A DNA stretch of 64,000 bases from Neobacillus sp. FSL H8-0543 (GTDB taxonomy: Bacteria; Bacillota; Bacilli; Bacillales; Cytobacillaceae). The number at the start of each line of letters is the position of its first letter. Positions within the stretch are counted from its first letter, which is position 1. Where the stretch lies: positions 3,360,501 through 3,424,500 of the forward strand of contig NZ_CP151943.1 of the NCBI RefSeq assembly GCF_038592905.1. Direction: 5' to 3'. Both the position numbers and the translations under genes were made by a program. This document shows, in pieces, positions 51,458-60,988 of the stretch. The notes below the pieces were generated by a model. It searched no databases and was not told where the DNA came from. It saw only the letters and a list, made by a program, of their open reading frames with translations.

Positions 51458-52600
51458 ATGGAGAACCATTTTGAAACAGAAGTACTGCATGGTGTGAAAA
51501 AGAGCGAGAGGAAAATAGCAAGCAAGGTAACACCTATTTATCAAACCTCTGCCTTTGCCTTTAAGGACTTGGATGAGTTAGAGGGATTTTATCAGGGCAA
51601 TGGCCAGTACTTATATTCACGGGTGGGAAATCCCAATACTGATGAGTTAGCTGATGCGGTTGCAAAGCTTGAAGGTGCCCCGGCAGGCGTGAGTGCTTCC
51701 TCAGGGATGTCGGCAATTTTAGCAGGAGTTTTGGCGGTGGTGAAAAATGGGGATCACATTATTGCAGCAGATGATTTATACGGCGGCAGCTTCCATATGC
51801 TCAAAGAGGAATTAAACAATTTCGGGATTGAAACTACCTTTATCTCCTTTAAGAATCTAATAACTGTTGAACAGGAAATAAAAGGTAATACCAAGCTTTT
51901 GTATACTGAATCAATAACCAATCCTTTATTAAGAGTGGAAGATCTCGAGGGTGTGGTTAAGCTTGCCAGAAAGCATCAATTGGTAACGCTTGTTGATAAT
52001 ACCTTTGCCACTCCGTATCATTGTAAGCCTTATCCAATGGGTGTCGACTTAGTTGTTCATAGTGCGACAAAATATATAGGGGGGCATAGTGATGTTACAG
52101 CGGGAGTCGTAACGGGCAGAGCCGACCTTGTAGACAATGCTCGTAGAAAAGTTGTTAATCTTGGGGCAAATGTCAGTCCGTTTGAAGCATGGTTAACGTG
52201 CCGAGGCTTAAAAACACTTGCTTTGAGGATGAAAGAGCAATCAAGTAATGCAAGGAGATTAGCGGAAGCTTTTAGTAAGAATAGCTCAGTCGAAAAAGTG
52301 TATTATCCCTTTGAGCAGGATAGGAATGGCTATGGTGCAATGGTTACCATTGAACTTTCAAAAAAGGTAGATGTTAATCAGTTTTTCCGTTCATTAGGAT
52401 GGGTGAAGCTTGCACCAACACTTGCTGGGGTGGAAACAACTGTTTCCCATCCCTTGACAACATCACACCGTGCCTTACCCCAGGAAGCAAATGAAGCATT
52501 GGGGATTACGAAAGAGGTTGTCAGAATATCCGTTGGCATTGAACATACGGAAGATATCATTTTACAATTTGAACAAGCAATTGAAAAATCATTGATTTAA
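51458..52600 (+). CDS. Cystathionine gamma-synthase/lyase family PLP enzyme
   Basis: This protein of about 380 residues belongs to the trans-sulfuration family. It shows YSRVGNPNTDELADAVAKLEG, SSGMSAILAG, the YGGSFHML loop, the PLP-lysine motif VVHSATKYIGGHSD near residue 200, and GVETTVSHPLTTSHRAL near the C-terminus. It forms or breaks C-S bonds of cystathionine, homocysteine or methionine; the exact reaction cannot be told. I choose the ATG after AAGAGGGTG; an 18-codon upstream extension lacks a site. Confidence 0.9.
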   Translation: MENHFETEVLHGVKKSERKIASKVTPIYQTSAFAFKDLDELEGFYQGNGQYLYSRVGNPNTDELADAVAKLEGAPAGVSASSGMSAILAGVLAVVKNGDHIIAADDLYGGSFHMLKEELNNFGIETTFISFKNLITVEQEIKGNTKLLYTESITNPLLRVEDLEGVVKLARKHQLVTLVDNTFATPYHCKPYPMGVDLVVHSATKYIGGHSDVTAGVVTGRADLVDNARRKVVNLGANVSPFEAWLTCRGLKTLALRMKEQSSNARRLAEAFSKNSSVEKVYYPFEQDRNGYGAMVTIELSKKVDVNQFFRSLGWVKLAPTLAGVETTVSHPLTTSHRALPQEANEALGITKEVVRISVGIEHTEDIILQFEQAIEKSLI

Positions 52601-52606
52601 AATAGC

Positions 52607-52638
52607 AAAAGAACCCTGAAGGACTTTCGGGTTCTTTT
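52607..52638 (+). terminator. Terminator of the trans-sulfuration gene
   Basis: AAAAGAACCC pairs with GGGTTCTTTT, followed by further T residues. Confidence 0.85.
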
Positions 52639-52649
52639 CTTATGAAAAA

Positions 52650-52808
52650 TTAAGGGTGGGTTTCATCGTTTTCAGTTTTTATGGGATCAATTCGTTTTGA
52701 GTCATCTGAAGGGAGCGCTCCTCGTAAAAAATAAATAAATACTCCGCCAACAAGTCCAAGACAAATGATAAATCCAATCACAGTAACCCACAATATAGCC
52801 ATTCCCAT
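52650..52808 (-). CDS. 52-residue single-helix membrane protein
   Basis: The frame has three in-frame ATGs close together. The middle one lies seven bases after GGGGG and is preferred. The product has one membrane helix (ILWVTVIGFIICLGLVGGVF) and a charged tail ending in ENDETHP. I recognise no family. It lies 60 bases after a DUF1360 gene on the same strand and could be co-transcribed with it. Confidence 0.6.
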   Translation of the reverse strand: MGMAILWVTVIGFIICLGLVGGVFIYFLRGALPSDDSKRIDPIKTENDETHP

Positions 52809-52868
52809 TCCCATTCCCCCTTTTTAAACTATATGCATTGAGGGAATTAAATACCTATTGAAACTTTA

Positions 52869-53243
52869 TTAATCCTTTTTCTCCATTTCAGCATAATGAT
52901 CAACTTTTTTTATATTTACACCCACAAAGGTTTCAAGGATGGACTGTCCTCCAGCAATCGAGAAAATTAAGATAAATACAAAGGTAACACGAGGAAAAAG
53001 TAAGTAGCTTCCTCCGAGTAAAATAGCACTCCAAATCCCTGCACACCAATAACATTTTAATAAATAACCAAACATCGATTTTGGTATTTCCTTTGTTTCT
53101 ATACCGTTTGAAGTTTCTACTTTGACAGTTTTCATAAATGGCTTCCGGATAAATTCAGTAATTTTATCAAATACAATTAAATGGGTTAGCCGGTAGCTTG
53201 CCAAAATTAACATAACATAGGTAATCCATGTAAGGTCTTGCAC
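52869..53243 (-). CDS. DUF1360 membrane protein (YjcA-like)
   Basis: This 124-residue protein has three or four membrane segments and the DUF1360 features SYRLTHLIVFDKI and LKCYWCAGIWSAI, with paired cysteines. B. subtilis YjcA, of the same family, is linked to sporulation (recalled). The start follows a GGAGG-like site. The protein function is unknown. Confidence 0.8.
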   Translation of the reverse strand: MQDLTWITYVMLILASYRLTHLIVFDKITEFIRKPFMKTVKVETSNGIETKEIPKSMFGYLLKCYWCAGIWSAILLGGSYLLFPRVTFVFILIFSIAGGQSILETFVGVNIKKVDHYAEMEKKD

Positions 53244-53382
53244 TTTTTGTCCTCCAAAAAATTGATAGTGATATCTTTAGTCTGTCGCAAAAGTTGATAA
53301 TGTTAAGCTTAAAAAATAATTAAGAACATCTGTATATTTTGAGCCTAAAATCTAAAATATATATCGGAGGAGGCGTAAAAAA

Positions 53383-53997
53383 ATGAAAAAATCTTTTTGG
53401 TTTAGTCTAATTCTTTTGTTATCCCTAATGTGCATTCCAAGTGTTTCATTTGCACAGCAAATTTACACGGTCCAGCCAGGGGATACCCTTTGGAAAATTG
53501 CTGTTCGCTATCAAGTGGGAATTTCAGAAATTATCGCGGCGAACAGACAATTTAGAAATCCTAATTTGATTTACCCAGGGGATAAGGTCAACATTCCTAG
53601 CTTTGATGCGACTAAGAGCATTGAGAGTCAAGTGGTTCAATTAACAAACCAAGAACGTGCCAAGCATGGCCTAAAGGCATTGACACAGGATTGGGAACTT
53701 TCGAGGGTAGCCCGCTACAAATCAATGGATATGAGAGATAAAAATTACTTTTCTCATACTAGTCCTACCTATGGCAGCCCTTTTACAATGATGAAGAACT
53801 TTGGGATTTCCTATCGTTCGGCAGCAGAAAATATTGCTGCTGGCCAAATCACCGCACAAGAGGTTGTAAAAGCTTGGATGAATAGTCCTGGACATCGAGC
53901 CAATATTTTAAACGGTACCTATACTTATATTGGTGTTGGATACGCAAAAGGCGGATCGCAAAGACACTATTGGACACAAATGTTTATTTCTAAATAA
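53383..53997 (+). CDS. Secreted LysM-CAP domain protein (YkwD-like)
   Basis: This 204-residue protein has a signal peptide cleaved after SVSFA. One LysM peptidoglycan-binding module (YTVQPGDTLWKIAVRYQV to PGDKVNIPS, residues about 28-72) and a C-terminal CAP/SCP domain follow, with TNQERAKHGLKAL, YFSHTSPTYGSPF, AAENIAAG and MNSPGHRANILN. It should be attached to the cell wall or spore cortex. The ribosome-binding site is GGAGGAGG. It is monocistronic. Confidence 0.92.
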   Translation: MKKSFWFSLILLLSLMCIPSVSFAQQIYTVQPGDTLWKIAVRYQVGISEIIAANRQFRNPNLIYPGDKVNIPSFDATKSIESQVVQLTNQERAKHGLKALTQDWELSRVARYKSMDMRDKNYFSHTSPTYGSPFTMMKNFGISYRSAAENIAAGQITAQEVVKAWMNSPGHRANILNGTYTYIGVGYAKGGSQRHYWTQMFISK

Positions 53998-54000
53998 CGA

Positions 54001-54035
54001 AAAGGGTCAGTTTCCAAAAGGGGAACTGACCCTTT
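54001..54035 (+). terminator. Terminator of the LysM-CAP gene
   Basis: AAAGGGTCAGTTTCC pairs with GGGAACTGACCCTTT (one wobble pair). Confidence 0.88.
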
Positions 54036-54136
54036 CTACGTCTTAAGACTGATATGAAAATCAAGCTCTAGCTCAATTATCTGAAGTCAAAATAAAGGGT
54101 AAGATTAAATCAAGATAAAGAAAGGAGAAAAACAAA

Positions 54137-54478
54137 ATGAAAAAATTTGGTTTAGTTATCGCAGGCGGGATTGCAGCAATCATTTTACTATCAACAATTG
54201 GTCCCATGGTTGGATTACTTGTTGGTGTTGCCATTCTGTACTTCATCTTTAAACAGTTTTTAAAAGCTGAAACAACAGGAGGGAAAATTGGTTTCGGATT
54301 TATAGGACTTATTGTCCTAATGTCTACCATTCATAATGCACCAGCCATCATCGGTGTTGTTGCCGCCTATATTCTCTATCTAGTCTACAAGAACTGGAAT
54401 AGCAACAAACGTAATACGGTAAAAGAAGAATCTGATCCATTTGTAAATTTTGAAAAGCAATGGAATGAATTAAATTAA
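54137..54478 (+). CDS. liaI: LiaI-like membrane protein
   Basis: This 113-residue protein has three or four hydrophobic segments with glycine-rich stretches (LVIAGGIAAIILLSTIGPMVGLLVGV) and a charged C-terminus. It is the first gene of a five-gene unit with PspA-like LiaH, LiaF, LiaS and LiaR homologues, so it corresponds in position to LiaI, the membrane anchor for LiaH. Sequence similarity to B. subtilis LiaI is limited, and the name rests mainly on context. The ribosome-binding site is AAAGGAG. Confidence 0.75.
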   Translation: MKKFGLVIAGGIAAIILLSTIGPMVGLLVGVAILYFIFKQFLKAETTGGKIGFGFIGLIVLMSTIHNAPAIIGVVAAYILYLVYKNWNSNKRNTVKEESDPFVNFEKQWNELN

Positions 54479-54499
54479 TTATCCGAGGAGAGAGAAAAA

Positions 54500-55141
54500 A
54501 TGACAAACCTTTTTACGAGAATTAAAGAAACGATTACTGCTGATTTACACGCTGCCCTTGACCATAAAGAAAAACAAAATCCAATTATCCTTTTAAACCA
54601 ATACCTTCGTCAGTGCGAGCAAGAAACAGAAAAGGTTAGATCCCTGGTGGAACGGCAATACAAGCTAAAGACTGAATTTACCAGAGAGTATCAGCAAGCA
54701 GTCGAACTAGCAGGAAAAAGAAAATACCAGGCTGAGGTGGCTTCACAGGCAGGGGAAATGGAGCTTTATCAATTTGCTACAACGGAACACGAGCAGTATG
54801 CTAACCGTGCACAGCGGATCGGTGCTTCCCTGGATGAGATTAACACGCAGCTGGGAGAACTAGAAAGAAAGTACGAGGAAATGAAGCATAAGGTAAAAGA
54901 TATGCATATTCGCAGATTGGAAATAATGGGCCGTGAAAATGTGTCACGTGCGAACCATCGTATGAATCAAGTATTAGATTCTAATACTGATAAAGCTACT
55001 TCACGTTTTCAAGAAATCGAAAACTATTTAGACGGCTTAGAGCATCAAGTAAACAGTTCTTTTTACCGCAATACGATTGATGCAAGGATCGCGCAATTAG
55101 AAAAAAATGCAAAGTTAGAAGAAAGCAAGTCCATTTTGTAA
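54500..55141 (+). CDS. liaH: PspA/IM30 family protein LiaH
   Basis: This 213-residue protein is almost entirely alpha-helical coiled coil, with the PspA-type N-terminus LFTRIKETITADLHAALDHKEKQNPIILLNQYLRQCE and heptad-rich segments through residue 200. PspA-like proteins form large rings on the inner face of the membrane and protect it under envelope stress. It starts 21 bases after liaI, with GAGGAGAG as site. Confidence 0.9.
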   Translation: MTNLFTRIKETITADLHAALDHKEKQNPIILLNQYLRQCEQETEKVRSLVERQYKLKTEFTREYQQAVELAGKRKYQAEVASQAGEMELYQFATTEHEQYANRAQRIGASLDEINTQLGELERKYEEMKHKVKDMHIRRLEIMGRENVSRANHRMNQVLDSNTDKATSRFQEIENYLDGLEHQVNSSFYRNTIDARIAQLEKNAKLEESKSIL

Positions 55142-55233
55142 CGGAAACATGGTATTCTAGAAAGGCGTAGATTGTCTGCGTCTTTTGGCCATTTAATGCA
55201 TCGAAAAATACACCAATAGGGAGGGTGGGCCTA

Positions 55234-55968
55234 ATGTTTAAAAATGCAAGAGATGATTATTCTGGATGGCTAGTATTAATTGGGTTAGCAGTTCTCCTGC
55301 TTGAAATTTTATTTTTCAACAGCGGTCTAATATTCTCCCTGTTTTTTTCTGGCATGTTAATCTATTTAGGTCGGCGAAAGACTGGCCATAAAAGCGGAAA
55401 GTTCCTTTTCTTCACAGGGATTATTTTCTTATTAATTAGTGTTTTTAGTATGATGACATTTAAGTTTTTATTACTGGCTATTTTACTGCACTTTATTATT
55501 CAATACTCAAACGCAAAAAAGAAACCGCATAAACTTACACTTGAAATAAAAGAGACGGAACAAGCCCCTCGGGAGGAAACTCTTGTTGTGAGCAAGCCGC
55601 TTTTTGAAAATATAATGTTCGGGGGACAAAAAACGCCGGTTGGTGTTTATGAGTGGAATGATATTAACATCCAATCAGGAATTGGTGATACCATCATTGA
55701 CCTCAGTTATACCGTACTCCCTAAAGGAGAAACGGTAATTTTTATACGCAACATCATCGGTAATATTCAAATACAAATCCCCTATGAAATAGAAGTAAGT
55801 GTGCACCACTCTTGTATCGTCGGTTCAACAACGGTATTAGAGAATCATCAATCCCAGGTATTCAATCAAGTCTTCCATCTCAAAACATCAGGCTATGACA
55901 GTGCTGAGCAAAAGGTTAAAATCTTTTCATCACTGCTTGTTGGGAATTTAGAGGTGACCAGGATATGA
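55234..55968 (+). CDS. liaF: LiaF, inhibitor of the LiaRS system
   Basis: This protein of about 244 residues has an N-terminal membrane half with four helices and a C-terminal soluble beta-rich domain (WNDINIQSGIGDTIIDLSYTVLPKGETVIFIRNIIGNIQIQIP), the DUF2154/LiaF fold. LiaF keeps the kinase LiaS off in the absence of stress. I choose the ATG after GGGAGGG; a GTG three codons upstream is possible. The end overlaps the liaS start (ATGA). Confidence 0.9.
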   Translation: MFKNARDDYSGWLVLIGLAVLLLEILFFNSGLIFSLFFSGMLIYLGRRKTGHKSGKFLFFTGIIFLLISVFSMMTFKFLLLAILLHFIIQYSNAKKKPHKLTLEIKETEQAPREETLVVSKPLFENIMFGGQKTPVGVYEWNDINIQSGIGDTIIDLSYTVLPKGETVIFIRNIIGNIQIQIPYEIEVSVHHSCIVGSTTVLENHQSQVFNQVFHLKTSGYDSAEQKVKIFSSLLVGNLEVTRI

Positions 55969-57014
55969 GCACGATCCAAAGGCAGATTGTTTGGAATATC
56001 GGCTTTTCGGTCCTCATTTCACTTGCTGTCGCTACGGCTTTTATAATGGTTTTTCCTCTTTCAAGTTTGGGGGAGTTGTGGAATCAGCATTTTATGGATA
56101 TCCCGTTTGTGATTTTTATTCCATCCTTTAGCATTGTTCTTGGAATTTTATTTGGAATCATTTCAGGTGTGTTCTGGAGGCGTCAACTTTCGGATGTAGA
56201 GTATTCATTAAACCAACTAGAGCAGGGCAGACAAGCACGTCCGGAGGGAAAACTAGCAATCACAGAGATGCAAAATATTGCCGATCGAATTGATAAGATT
56301 GGTAAACAAATGTCGGAGCAAGCTAAGCTATCCCAGCGGCTTGCAACGGAAAAAGTTGCGGATCAAGAAGTAATCATCCAAGAAATTATCTCACAGGAAC
56401 GTAATCGGCTTGCCCGAGAATTACATGATTCGGTTAGCCAGCAATTATTTGCCGCATCGATGATGATGTCAGCCATCAATCAAATGAGAGACCAAACAGA
56501 AGAAACCTATGAAGCGAAGCAATTAAGAATGGTTGAAGAAATGATCCATCAATCACAGCTTGAAATGAGGGCGCTGCTTCTTCATTTACGTCCAGTTGCC
56601 TTGAAAAACAAATCGCTTAAAGAAGGAATCGAAGAGCTGTTAATGGAATTATCTCAAAAGGTAACAATGGAAATTAAGTGGAAGGTAGAAAATTTTTCGC
56701 TTGATAAAGGAATCGAGGACCATCTATTTCGGATTCTTCAGGAATCTGTCTCGAACACCCTCAGACACTCTAAAGCGAACATTCTTGAAGTTCTGTTGGT
56801 AAAAAGAGAGAACCTTGTTATCTTAAGAATTGTTGATGATGGAATTGGCTTTGAAGTGGAAAGTATGAAAGCAGGTTCATACGGTATGCAAAATATGCAT
56901 GAACGTGCAGTTGAAGTCGGCGGTACTTTAAAGGTGATTAGTTTGAAAAATAAAGGGACCAGGCTTGAGGTAAAGGTTCCAGTGATGATAAATGGGGATG
57001 GTGTAAATGATTAG
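55965..57014 (+). CDS. liaS: Sensor histidine kinase LiaS
   Basis: This 349-residue intramembrane-sensing kinase has two membrane helices with a very short extracellular loop (residues about 10-70), a HAMP-like linker, and a HisKA_3 domain with the phospho-acceptor in [20 protein letters not shown] HATPase domain follows with VDDGIGFEV and [10 protein letters not shown]. It responds to cell-wall-active stress and phosphorylates LiaR. It overlaps liaF by four bases and liaR by eight. Confidence 0.93.
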   Translation: MSTIQRQIVWNIGFSVLISLAVATAFIMVFPLSSLGELWNQHFMDIPFVIFIPSFSIVLGILFGIISGVFWRRQLSDVEYSLNQLEQGRQARPEGKLAITEMQNIADRIDKIGKQMSEQAKLSQRLATEKVADQEVIIQEIISQERNRLARELHDSVSQQLFAASMMMSAINQMRDQTEETYEAKQLRMVEEMIHQSQLEMRALLLHLRPVALKNKSLKEGIEELLMELSQKVTMEIKWKVENFSLDKGIEDHLFRILQESVSNTLRHSKANILEVLLVKRENLVILRIVDDGIGFEVESMKAGSYGMQNMHERAVEVGGTLKVISLKNKGTRLEVKVPVMINGDGVND

Positions 57015-57639
57015 AGTAGTGTTCGTGGATGACCATGAGATGGTTCGCATTGGCGTTTCCGCTTATTTATCTGCCCAGCCAGACATTCAAGTGGTAGGTG
57101 AGGCAGCGGATGGAAAAAAGGGAGTAGAATTAGCACTTGAACTGCGGCCTGACATCATTTTAATGGATTTAGTGATGAAAGAAATGGATGGTATCGAAGC
57201 AACTAGAAAGATAATTGAACAATGGCCTGAAGCGAAGGTTATTATTGTCACAAGCTTTTTAGACGATGAGAAGGTTTACCCGGCATTAGAAGCAGGAGCC
57301 ACCAGCTATATGTTAAAAACATCAAAAGCTGGTGAAATCGCCAATGCAGTGCGTGCTACATACCACGGTCAATCTGTTCTTGAGCCTGAAGTGACAGGGA
57401 AGATGATGGTGAAAATGCGACAAAAGAATCAACATCTGCCGCATGAAGAACTCACTAATCGAGAAATGGAAATATTATTGTTAATGGCTCAGGGTAAAGC
57501 CAACCAGGAAATCGCGGATGAACTATTTATTGCCTTGAAAACCGTAAAGACGCACGTTAGCAATATTTTAAGTAAGCTGAATGTACAAGATCGTACCCAA
57601 GCAGTAATCTATGCCTTTAAACACTCATTAATAAAGTAA
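57007..57639 (+). CDS. liaR: Response regulator LiaR
   Basis: This 210-residue NarL/FixJ-type regulator has [16 protein letters not shown], the phospho-Asp in [13 protein letters not shown], and the LuxR-type DNA-binding domain [35 protein letters not shown]. It activates liaI-liaH in B. subtilis. LiaG is absent from this operon, so the order is I-H-F-S-R. Confidence 0.93.
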   Translation: MIRVVFVDDHEMVRIGVSAYLSAQPDIQVVGEAADGKKGVELALELRPDIILMDLVMKEMDGIEATRKIIEQWPEAKVIIVTSFLDDEKVYPALEAGATSYMLKTSKAGEIANAVRATYHGQSVLEPEVTGKMMVKMRQKNQHLPHEELTNREMEILLLMAQGKANQEIADELFIALKTVKTHVSNILSKLNVQDRTQAVIYAFKHSLIK

Positions 57640-57648
57640 TCACAAGAT

Positions 57649-57673
57649 AAGGGGCTGAATAAGTCCCTTTTTT
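57649..57673 (+). terminator. Terminator of the lia operon
   Basis: AAGGGGCT pairs with AGTCCCTT (one G-U pair) around GAATA, followed by T residues. Confidence 0.75.
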
Positions 57674-57690
57674 ATATGGCTTAAACTTGT

Positions 57691-57745
57691 CTGTTGAATG
57701 GGGCACGCCCGCTAAAAAACGAAGTGCCTGGAGCACCAATCAACA
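57691..57745. repeat. Internally deleted copy of the dispersed GC-rich repeat
   Basis: CTGTTGAATGGGGCACGCCCGC is followed by GAAGTGCCTGGAGCACC and AATCAACA. This keeps the family ends but lacks about 80 internal bases of the 35.6 kb copy. Confidence 0.7.
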
Positions 57746-57845
57746 ATGAGCAATATAAAGCTATTATTTTTATAAATCTCCCTACTAATCTGAGGACTTG
57801 TCTCATACCTTATTAAAAGCAAGATTGGATAAAGGGGAGTAAGGT

Positions 57846-59177
57846 ATGGCTATATTCTATAAGGGAATTTTATTTTTAGCGGCTTCTGCCTTCTTAGGTG
57901 AAGGCGTTGAATTATTAGTTAATTTGATTTTAGCCAAGGAACTAGGAAAACATGGGTTAGGTCTCTATATGTCAATTCTTCCGTCAATTTATTTAATTGT
58001 TTTGCTATCAAGCTTCGAGCTGCCTGTTTCCATTTCAAAGTTTGTTGCTGAAAGAGAGGAAAGATTCCATAGAAACATCCTTTACCATGCGATTACGATT
58101 ACCATTATATTTACGAGTATCCTTTTGGTGGCAGCTGCAGTGATTCTTCCGTTTATTCCAGTATTCAATGGATATCATCCTTATACAAGATGGCTCGTTA
58201 TCCTTTTAATTCCGGTAATGTCCTTTACCGCCGTTGCTCGTGGCTATTTTATGGGAAGGCATCAAATGGGGAAAATCGCCATAGCTAATTTCTTGCGAAA
58301 ATCAATCCAGCTTGTGTTGCTATTTGTCTTGTTTCGTTTCTTTGAATTTGACCCTCAAAGTGCGGTGTTGATTGCAATCGCCACCTTTATTGGAAGTGAA
58401 ATTGTTGTATTTTTTTACCTAATCTACACATTAATTATTCAATTTCAACAATTGAAACGTATTCCGTTTTCTAATTTAAATCGCAAGCTGGTCCGCAGGA
58501 ATTTAATGGCGGTCTCAGTCCCAACAACAACCTTGCGTTTATTCTCTGCATTAACAGGCGCAATTCAACCCTTCTTAATTAAGGCAGCTTTAGTCCGGTC
58601 AGGTTTGAGTGAAACCATTGCAACCGAGCATTTTGGTATGCTGATGGGCGTTGCGGTATCAATAGGTTTTTTCCCCGCCTTTATCGCACATTCATTAATG
58701 ATTGTTCTAATTCCTGCAGTATCAAAAACCTATTCCGACAAGAATTATTTAAGCCTGCAAAAAATGCTGTCTCAAGTGATGAAGCTTACCTTCCTGTATG
58801 GAGTTCCAGCGGTGGTGATTTTCTACATTTTTGCTCGACCACTTTCTTCGTTGTTCTTTGAGTCATCAATTGCTGCTGTTTATTTACAAATGCTCTGGCC
58901 GTTTTTTCTTTTCCACTTTTTTGTGATGCCATTGCAGGCATTTTTATTTGGACTTGGACTGATAAAGGACACATTTATCCATGCTGTTTGGTCAACGGCT
59001 GTAACATTTGCAATTATACTGATTTTAGCTAAATTGCCAGAATGGAGGATGGAAGGAGTCATCATTGCTATGAATACTGGGTCGGTCTTATTGGCTCTGA
59101 TGCATTATTTAAGTGTTTGCAAGAAAATAGGGGTGTCGATCTTTATGGGAAAAGGACTTCTGCATAAAAATAACTAG
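57846..59177 (+). CDS. MOP-family flippase (SpoVB/MurJ-like)
   Basis: This 443-residue protein has about twelve to fourteen membrane segments. The N-terminus (KGILFLAASAFLGEGVELLVNLILAKELGKHGLGLYM) and the RGYFMGRHQM motif near residue 138 match the polysaccharide-export/SpoVB branch of the MOP superfamily. Such proteins flip lipid-linked wall precursors; SpoVB acts in spore cortex synthesis. It stands alone with GGGGAG as ribosome-binding site, so the precise lipid is not known. Confidence 0.88.
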   Translation: MAIFYKGILFLAASAFLGEGVELLVNLILAKELGKHGLGLYMSILPSIYLIVLLSSFELPVSISKFVAEREERFHRNILYHAITITIIFTSILLVAAAVILPFIPVFNGYHPYTRWLVILLIPVMSFTAVARGYFMGRHQMGKIAIANFLRKSIQLVLLFVLFRFFEFDPQSAVLIAIATFIGSEIVVFFYLIYTLIIQFQQLKRIPFSNLNRKLVRRNLMAVSVPTTTLRLFSALTGAIQPFLIKAALVRSGLSETIATEHFGMLMGVAVSIGFFPAFIAHSLMIVLIPAVSKTYSDKNYLSLQKMLSQVMKLTFLYGVPAVVIFYIFARPLSSLFFESSIAAVYLQMLWPFFLFHFFVMPLQAFLFGLGLIKDTFIHAVWSTAVTFAIILILAKLPEWRMEGVIIAMNTGSVLLALMHYLSVCKKIGVSIFMGKGLLHKNN

Positions 59178-59275
59178 GAATCCAGAAAAAATTAATTGGG
59201 CGCTGTAGGGGTTAGACATTCTTTTAGCGTCTATTAATATAGAATGATTTAATTTAGAGGAAAGGATGGTTAAGA

Positions 59276-59794
59276 ATGAGGGAGAGTTTTACAAATACAT
59301 TTGATGAAATAGTAAAGGAAAATGGGAAATCCATTTTTAACTATATATTCTCATTGGTTAGGCATAAAGAACTTGCAGAAGATTTGTATCAAGAGGTCCT
59401 ACTTTCAGCCTTTTTAGCCTTTCCATCAATTAAAGAGCCAACTAAATTAAAAAGCTGGTTTTATACAATTGCCGGAAATAAATGCCGTGACTATTGGCGT
59501 AAGGAAAATAAATCAAAGCAATTTTGGAGGGAAGAGGTATATTCCTATACATCATCAATTGAACATACACAGCTTCCTGAAGAAGAAGTTCTACATAAGT
59601 ACTCTACTGAGGAAATGGCTGAAAAAGTAAAAACCTTACCGGAAATATATCAGTATCCTATCTTTCAGTACTATTACTATGACCTTACGCTAATCGAGAT
59701 CTCTCGAAAAAGTGATCTACCAATATCTACAGTTAAGACAAGAATGAAAAGAGCAAAAGAACGCCTCCGTCCCAAACTACTATCGTTAGCATAA
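59276..59794 (+). CDS. ECF-type RNA polymerase sigma factor
   Basis: This 172-residue protein has sigma region 2 (IFNYIFSLVRHKELAEDLYQEVLLSAF, residues 20-55; then LKSWFYTIAGNKCRDYWRK) and region 4 (YYYDLTLIEISRKSDLPISTVKTRMKRAKERL, residues 135-168). It lacks region 3, as ECF factors do. No anti-sigma factor is encoded beside it. The next gene is convergent after a terminator, so control must lie elsewhere. The ribosome-binding site is AGAGGAAAGG. Confidence 0.9.
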   Translation: MRESFTNTFDEIVKENGKSIFNYIFSLVRHKELAEDLYQEVLLSAFLAFPSIKEPTKLKSWFYTIAGNKCRDYWRKENKSKQFWREEVYSYTSSIEHTQLPEEEVLHKYSTEEMAEKVKTLPEIYQYPIFQYYYYDLTLIEISRKSDLPISTVKTRMKRAKERLRPKLLSLA

Positions 59795-59797
59795 GAA

Positions 59798-59823
59798 AAA
59801 ACGGACCATTTTTGGTCCGTTTT
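59798..59823. terminator. Bidirectional terminator
   Basis: AAAACGGACCA and TGGTCCGTTTT form a perfect stem between the sigma-factor and BI-1 genes. Confidence 0.9.
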
Positions 59824-59828
59824 GTTTG

Positions 59829-60464
59829 TCAGTCCCTGCTAGATAGAATTCCAAAAATACGTAAAATGCTTAGGAATAGATTAATAAAGTCCAGGTATAG
59901 ATTTAATGCCATTAGTGGAACTTCTTCGGCACTCACTCCGTAATGCTTCATCCGGTTAAAATCATACAGTACATAGCCGCTAAAGACCAGCACACCTATG
60001 AAGGAGAAGGCAAGCATTCCAGTTGAGCCTAATGGCATGAAAATATTAAAGATTGAAATGGCTACCAATGCAAGTAATGCTGCTAACAGAAACCCGCCTA
60101 AAAAAGAAAAGTTGTGCTTAGATTTCGTTGCATAAATGGCCACGCCTGTAAATACGATGGCAGTACTTCCAAATGCCATCATTACGATATTTGCACCAGC
60201 TGTAGCAGCGTAATACGAAACAATTGGAAATAACGTAATACCTGAAATAAAAGTAAATAGATAAAGGAAAGTATAAGATATTGCTTTTTTTCGCCTGAAA
60301 AATAAAGCAATCATTAGCATAACAAATTCAAGGATAGCTAACGGTAAAAATAAACTTGGCGGTACAAATACTCCAGCCATAGTCCCCAAAAAAGCAATAG
60401 CAAGGGAAAGGGCAAATGTTCTAATTACGGATGGCATAAATTCAGCAGACGTTTGTGGATACAT
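59829..60464 (-). CDS. Bax inhibitor-1/YccA family membrane protein
   Basis: This 211-residue protein has seven hydrophobic segments and the BI-1 family features YILYDFNRMKHYGVSAEE-like (here SGYVLYDFNRMKH) and ALNLYLDFINLFLSILRIFG at the C-terminus. Bacterial members such as B. subtilis YetJ are pH-dependent calcium leak channels. It is monocistronic on the minus strand. Confidence 0.92.
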   Translation of the reverse strand: MYPQTSAEFMPSVIRTFALSLAIAFLGTMAGVFVPPSLFLPLAILEFVMLMIALFFRRKKAISYTFLYLFTFISGITLFPIVSYYAATAGANIVMMAFGSTAIVFTGVAIYATKSKHNFSFLGGFLLAALLALVAISIFNIFMPLGSTGMLAFSFIGVLVFSGYVLYDFNRMKHYGVSAEEVPLMALNLYLDFINLFLSILRIFGILSSRD

Positions 60465-60515
60465 TCTTCTTCACCTCATGATAGATTTATATATATATCA
60501 TATACGAAAATTAGG

Positions 60516-60905
60516 TCAAGAGGTTTCATTGTTTTTTGTAGTATTATTTGCTTTCAATAAATCGCGAATTTCAGTTAACAGCTCTTCTTGACGGTCAACT
60601 TTCACAGGAGCCTCAGCAACTGCTTCCTCTTTCTTTTTAAAACGACTGATGAATTTAATAAACATAAAGATAGAAAAGGAAATAATTAAGAAATCGAAAA
60701 CCGCCTGGATAAATAGGCCATAATTTATATCCCGATAAACAAGGTTCGAAAATTCTACCCCACCAATAAGCAATGCAAGCAGTGGCATGATAATATCGCC
60801 AACAAGTGATGCAACAATTTTTCCGAATGCTCCACCAATAACAACACCGACAGCAAGATCGATTACATTCCCTCTCATTGCAAACTTCTTAAATTCATTT
60901 AACAT
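60516..60905 (-). CDS. mscL: Large-conductance mechanosensitive channel MscL
   Basis: This 129-residue channel starts [20 protein letters not shown], followed by the pore helix [21 protein letters not shown], a short outer loop, the second helix and a charged C-terminal bundle ([15 protein letters not shown]). It is complete in length. It opens under membrane tension on osmotic downshock. I choose the ATG eight bases after GGAGG; an upstream in-frame ATG would overlap the ribosome-binding site. Confidence 0.96.
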   Translation of the reverse strand: MLNEFKKFAMRGNVIDLAVGVVIGGAFGKIVASLVGDIIMPLLALLIGGVEFSNLVYRDINYGLFIQAVFDFLIISFSIFMFIKFISRFKKKEEAVAEAPVKVDRQEELLTEIRDLLKANNTTKNNETS

Positions 60906-60988
60906 GATATTATCCTCCAATATATTTTATATGAATACGATTTATTTTAACCTTAAAGCTAATTGGTTTGCAATTATTGGATTTGAAA

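Noticed and set aside
54036..54136. Possible LiaR operator before liaI
   Set aside because: I looked for a paired AGTC/GACT-type palindrome and saw none convincing enough to place.
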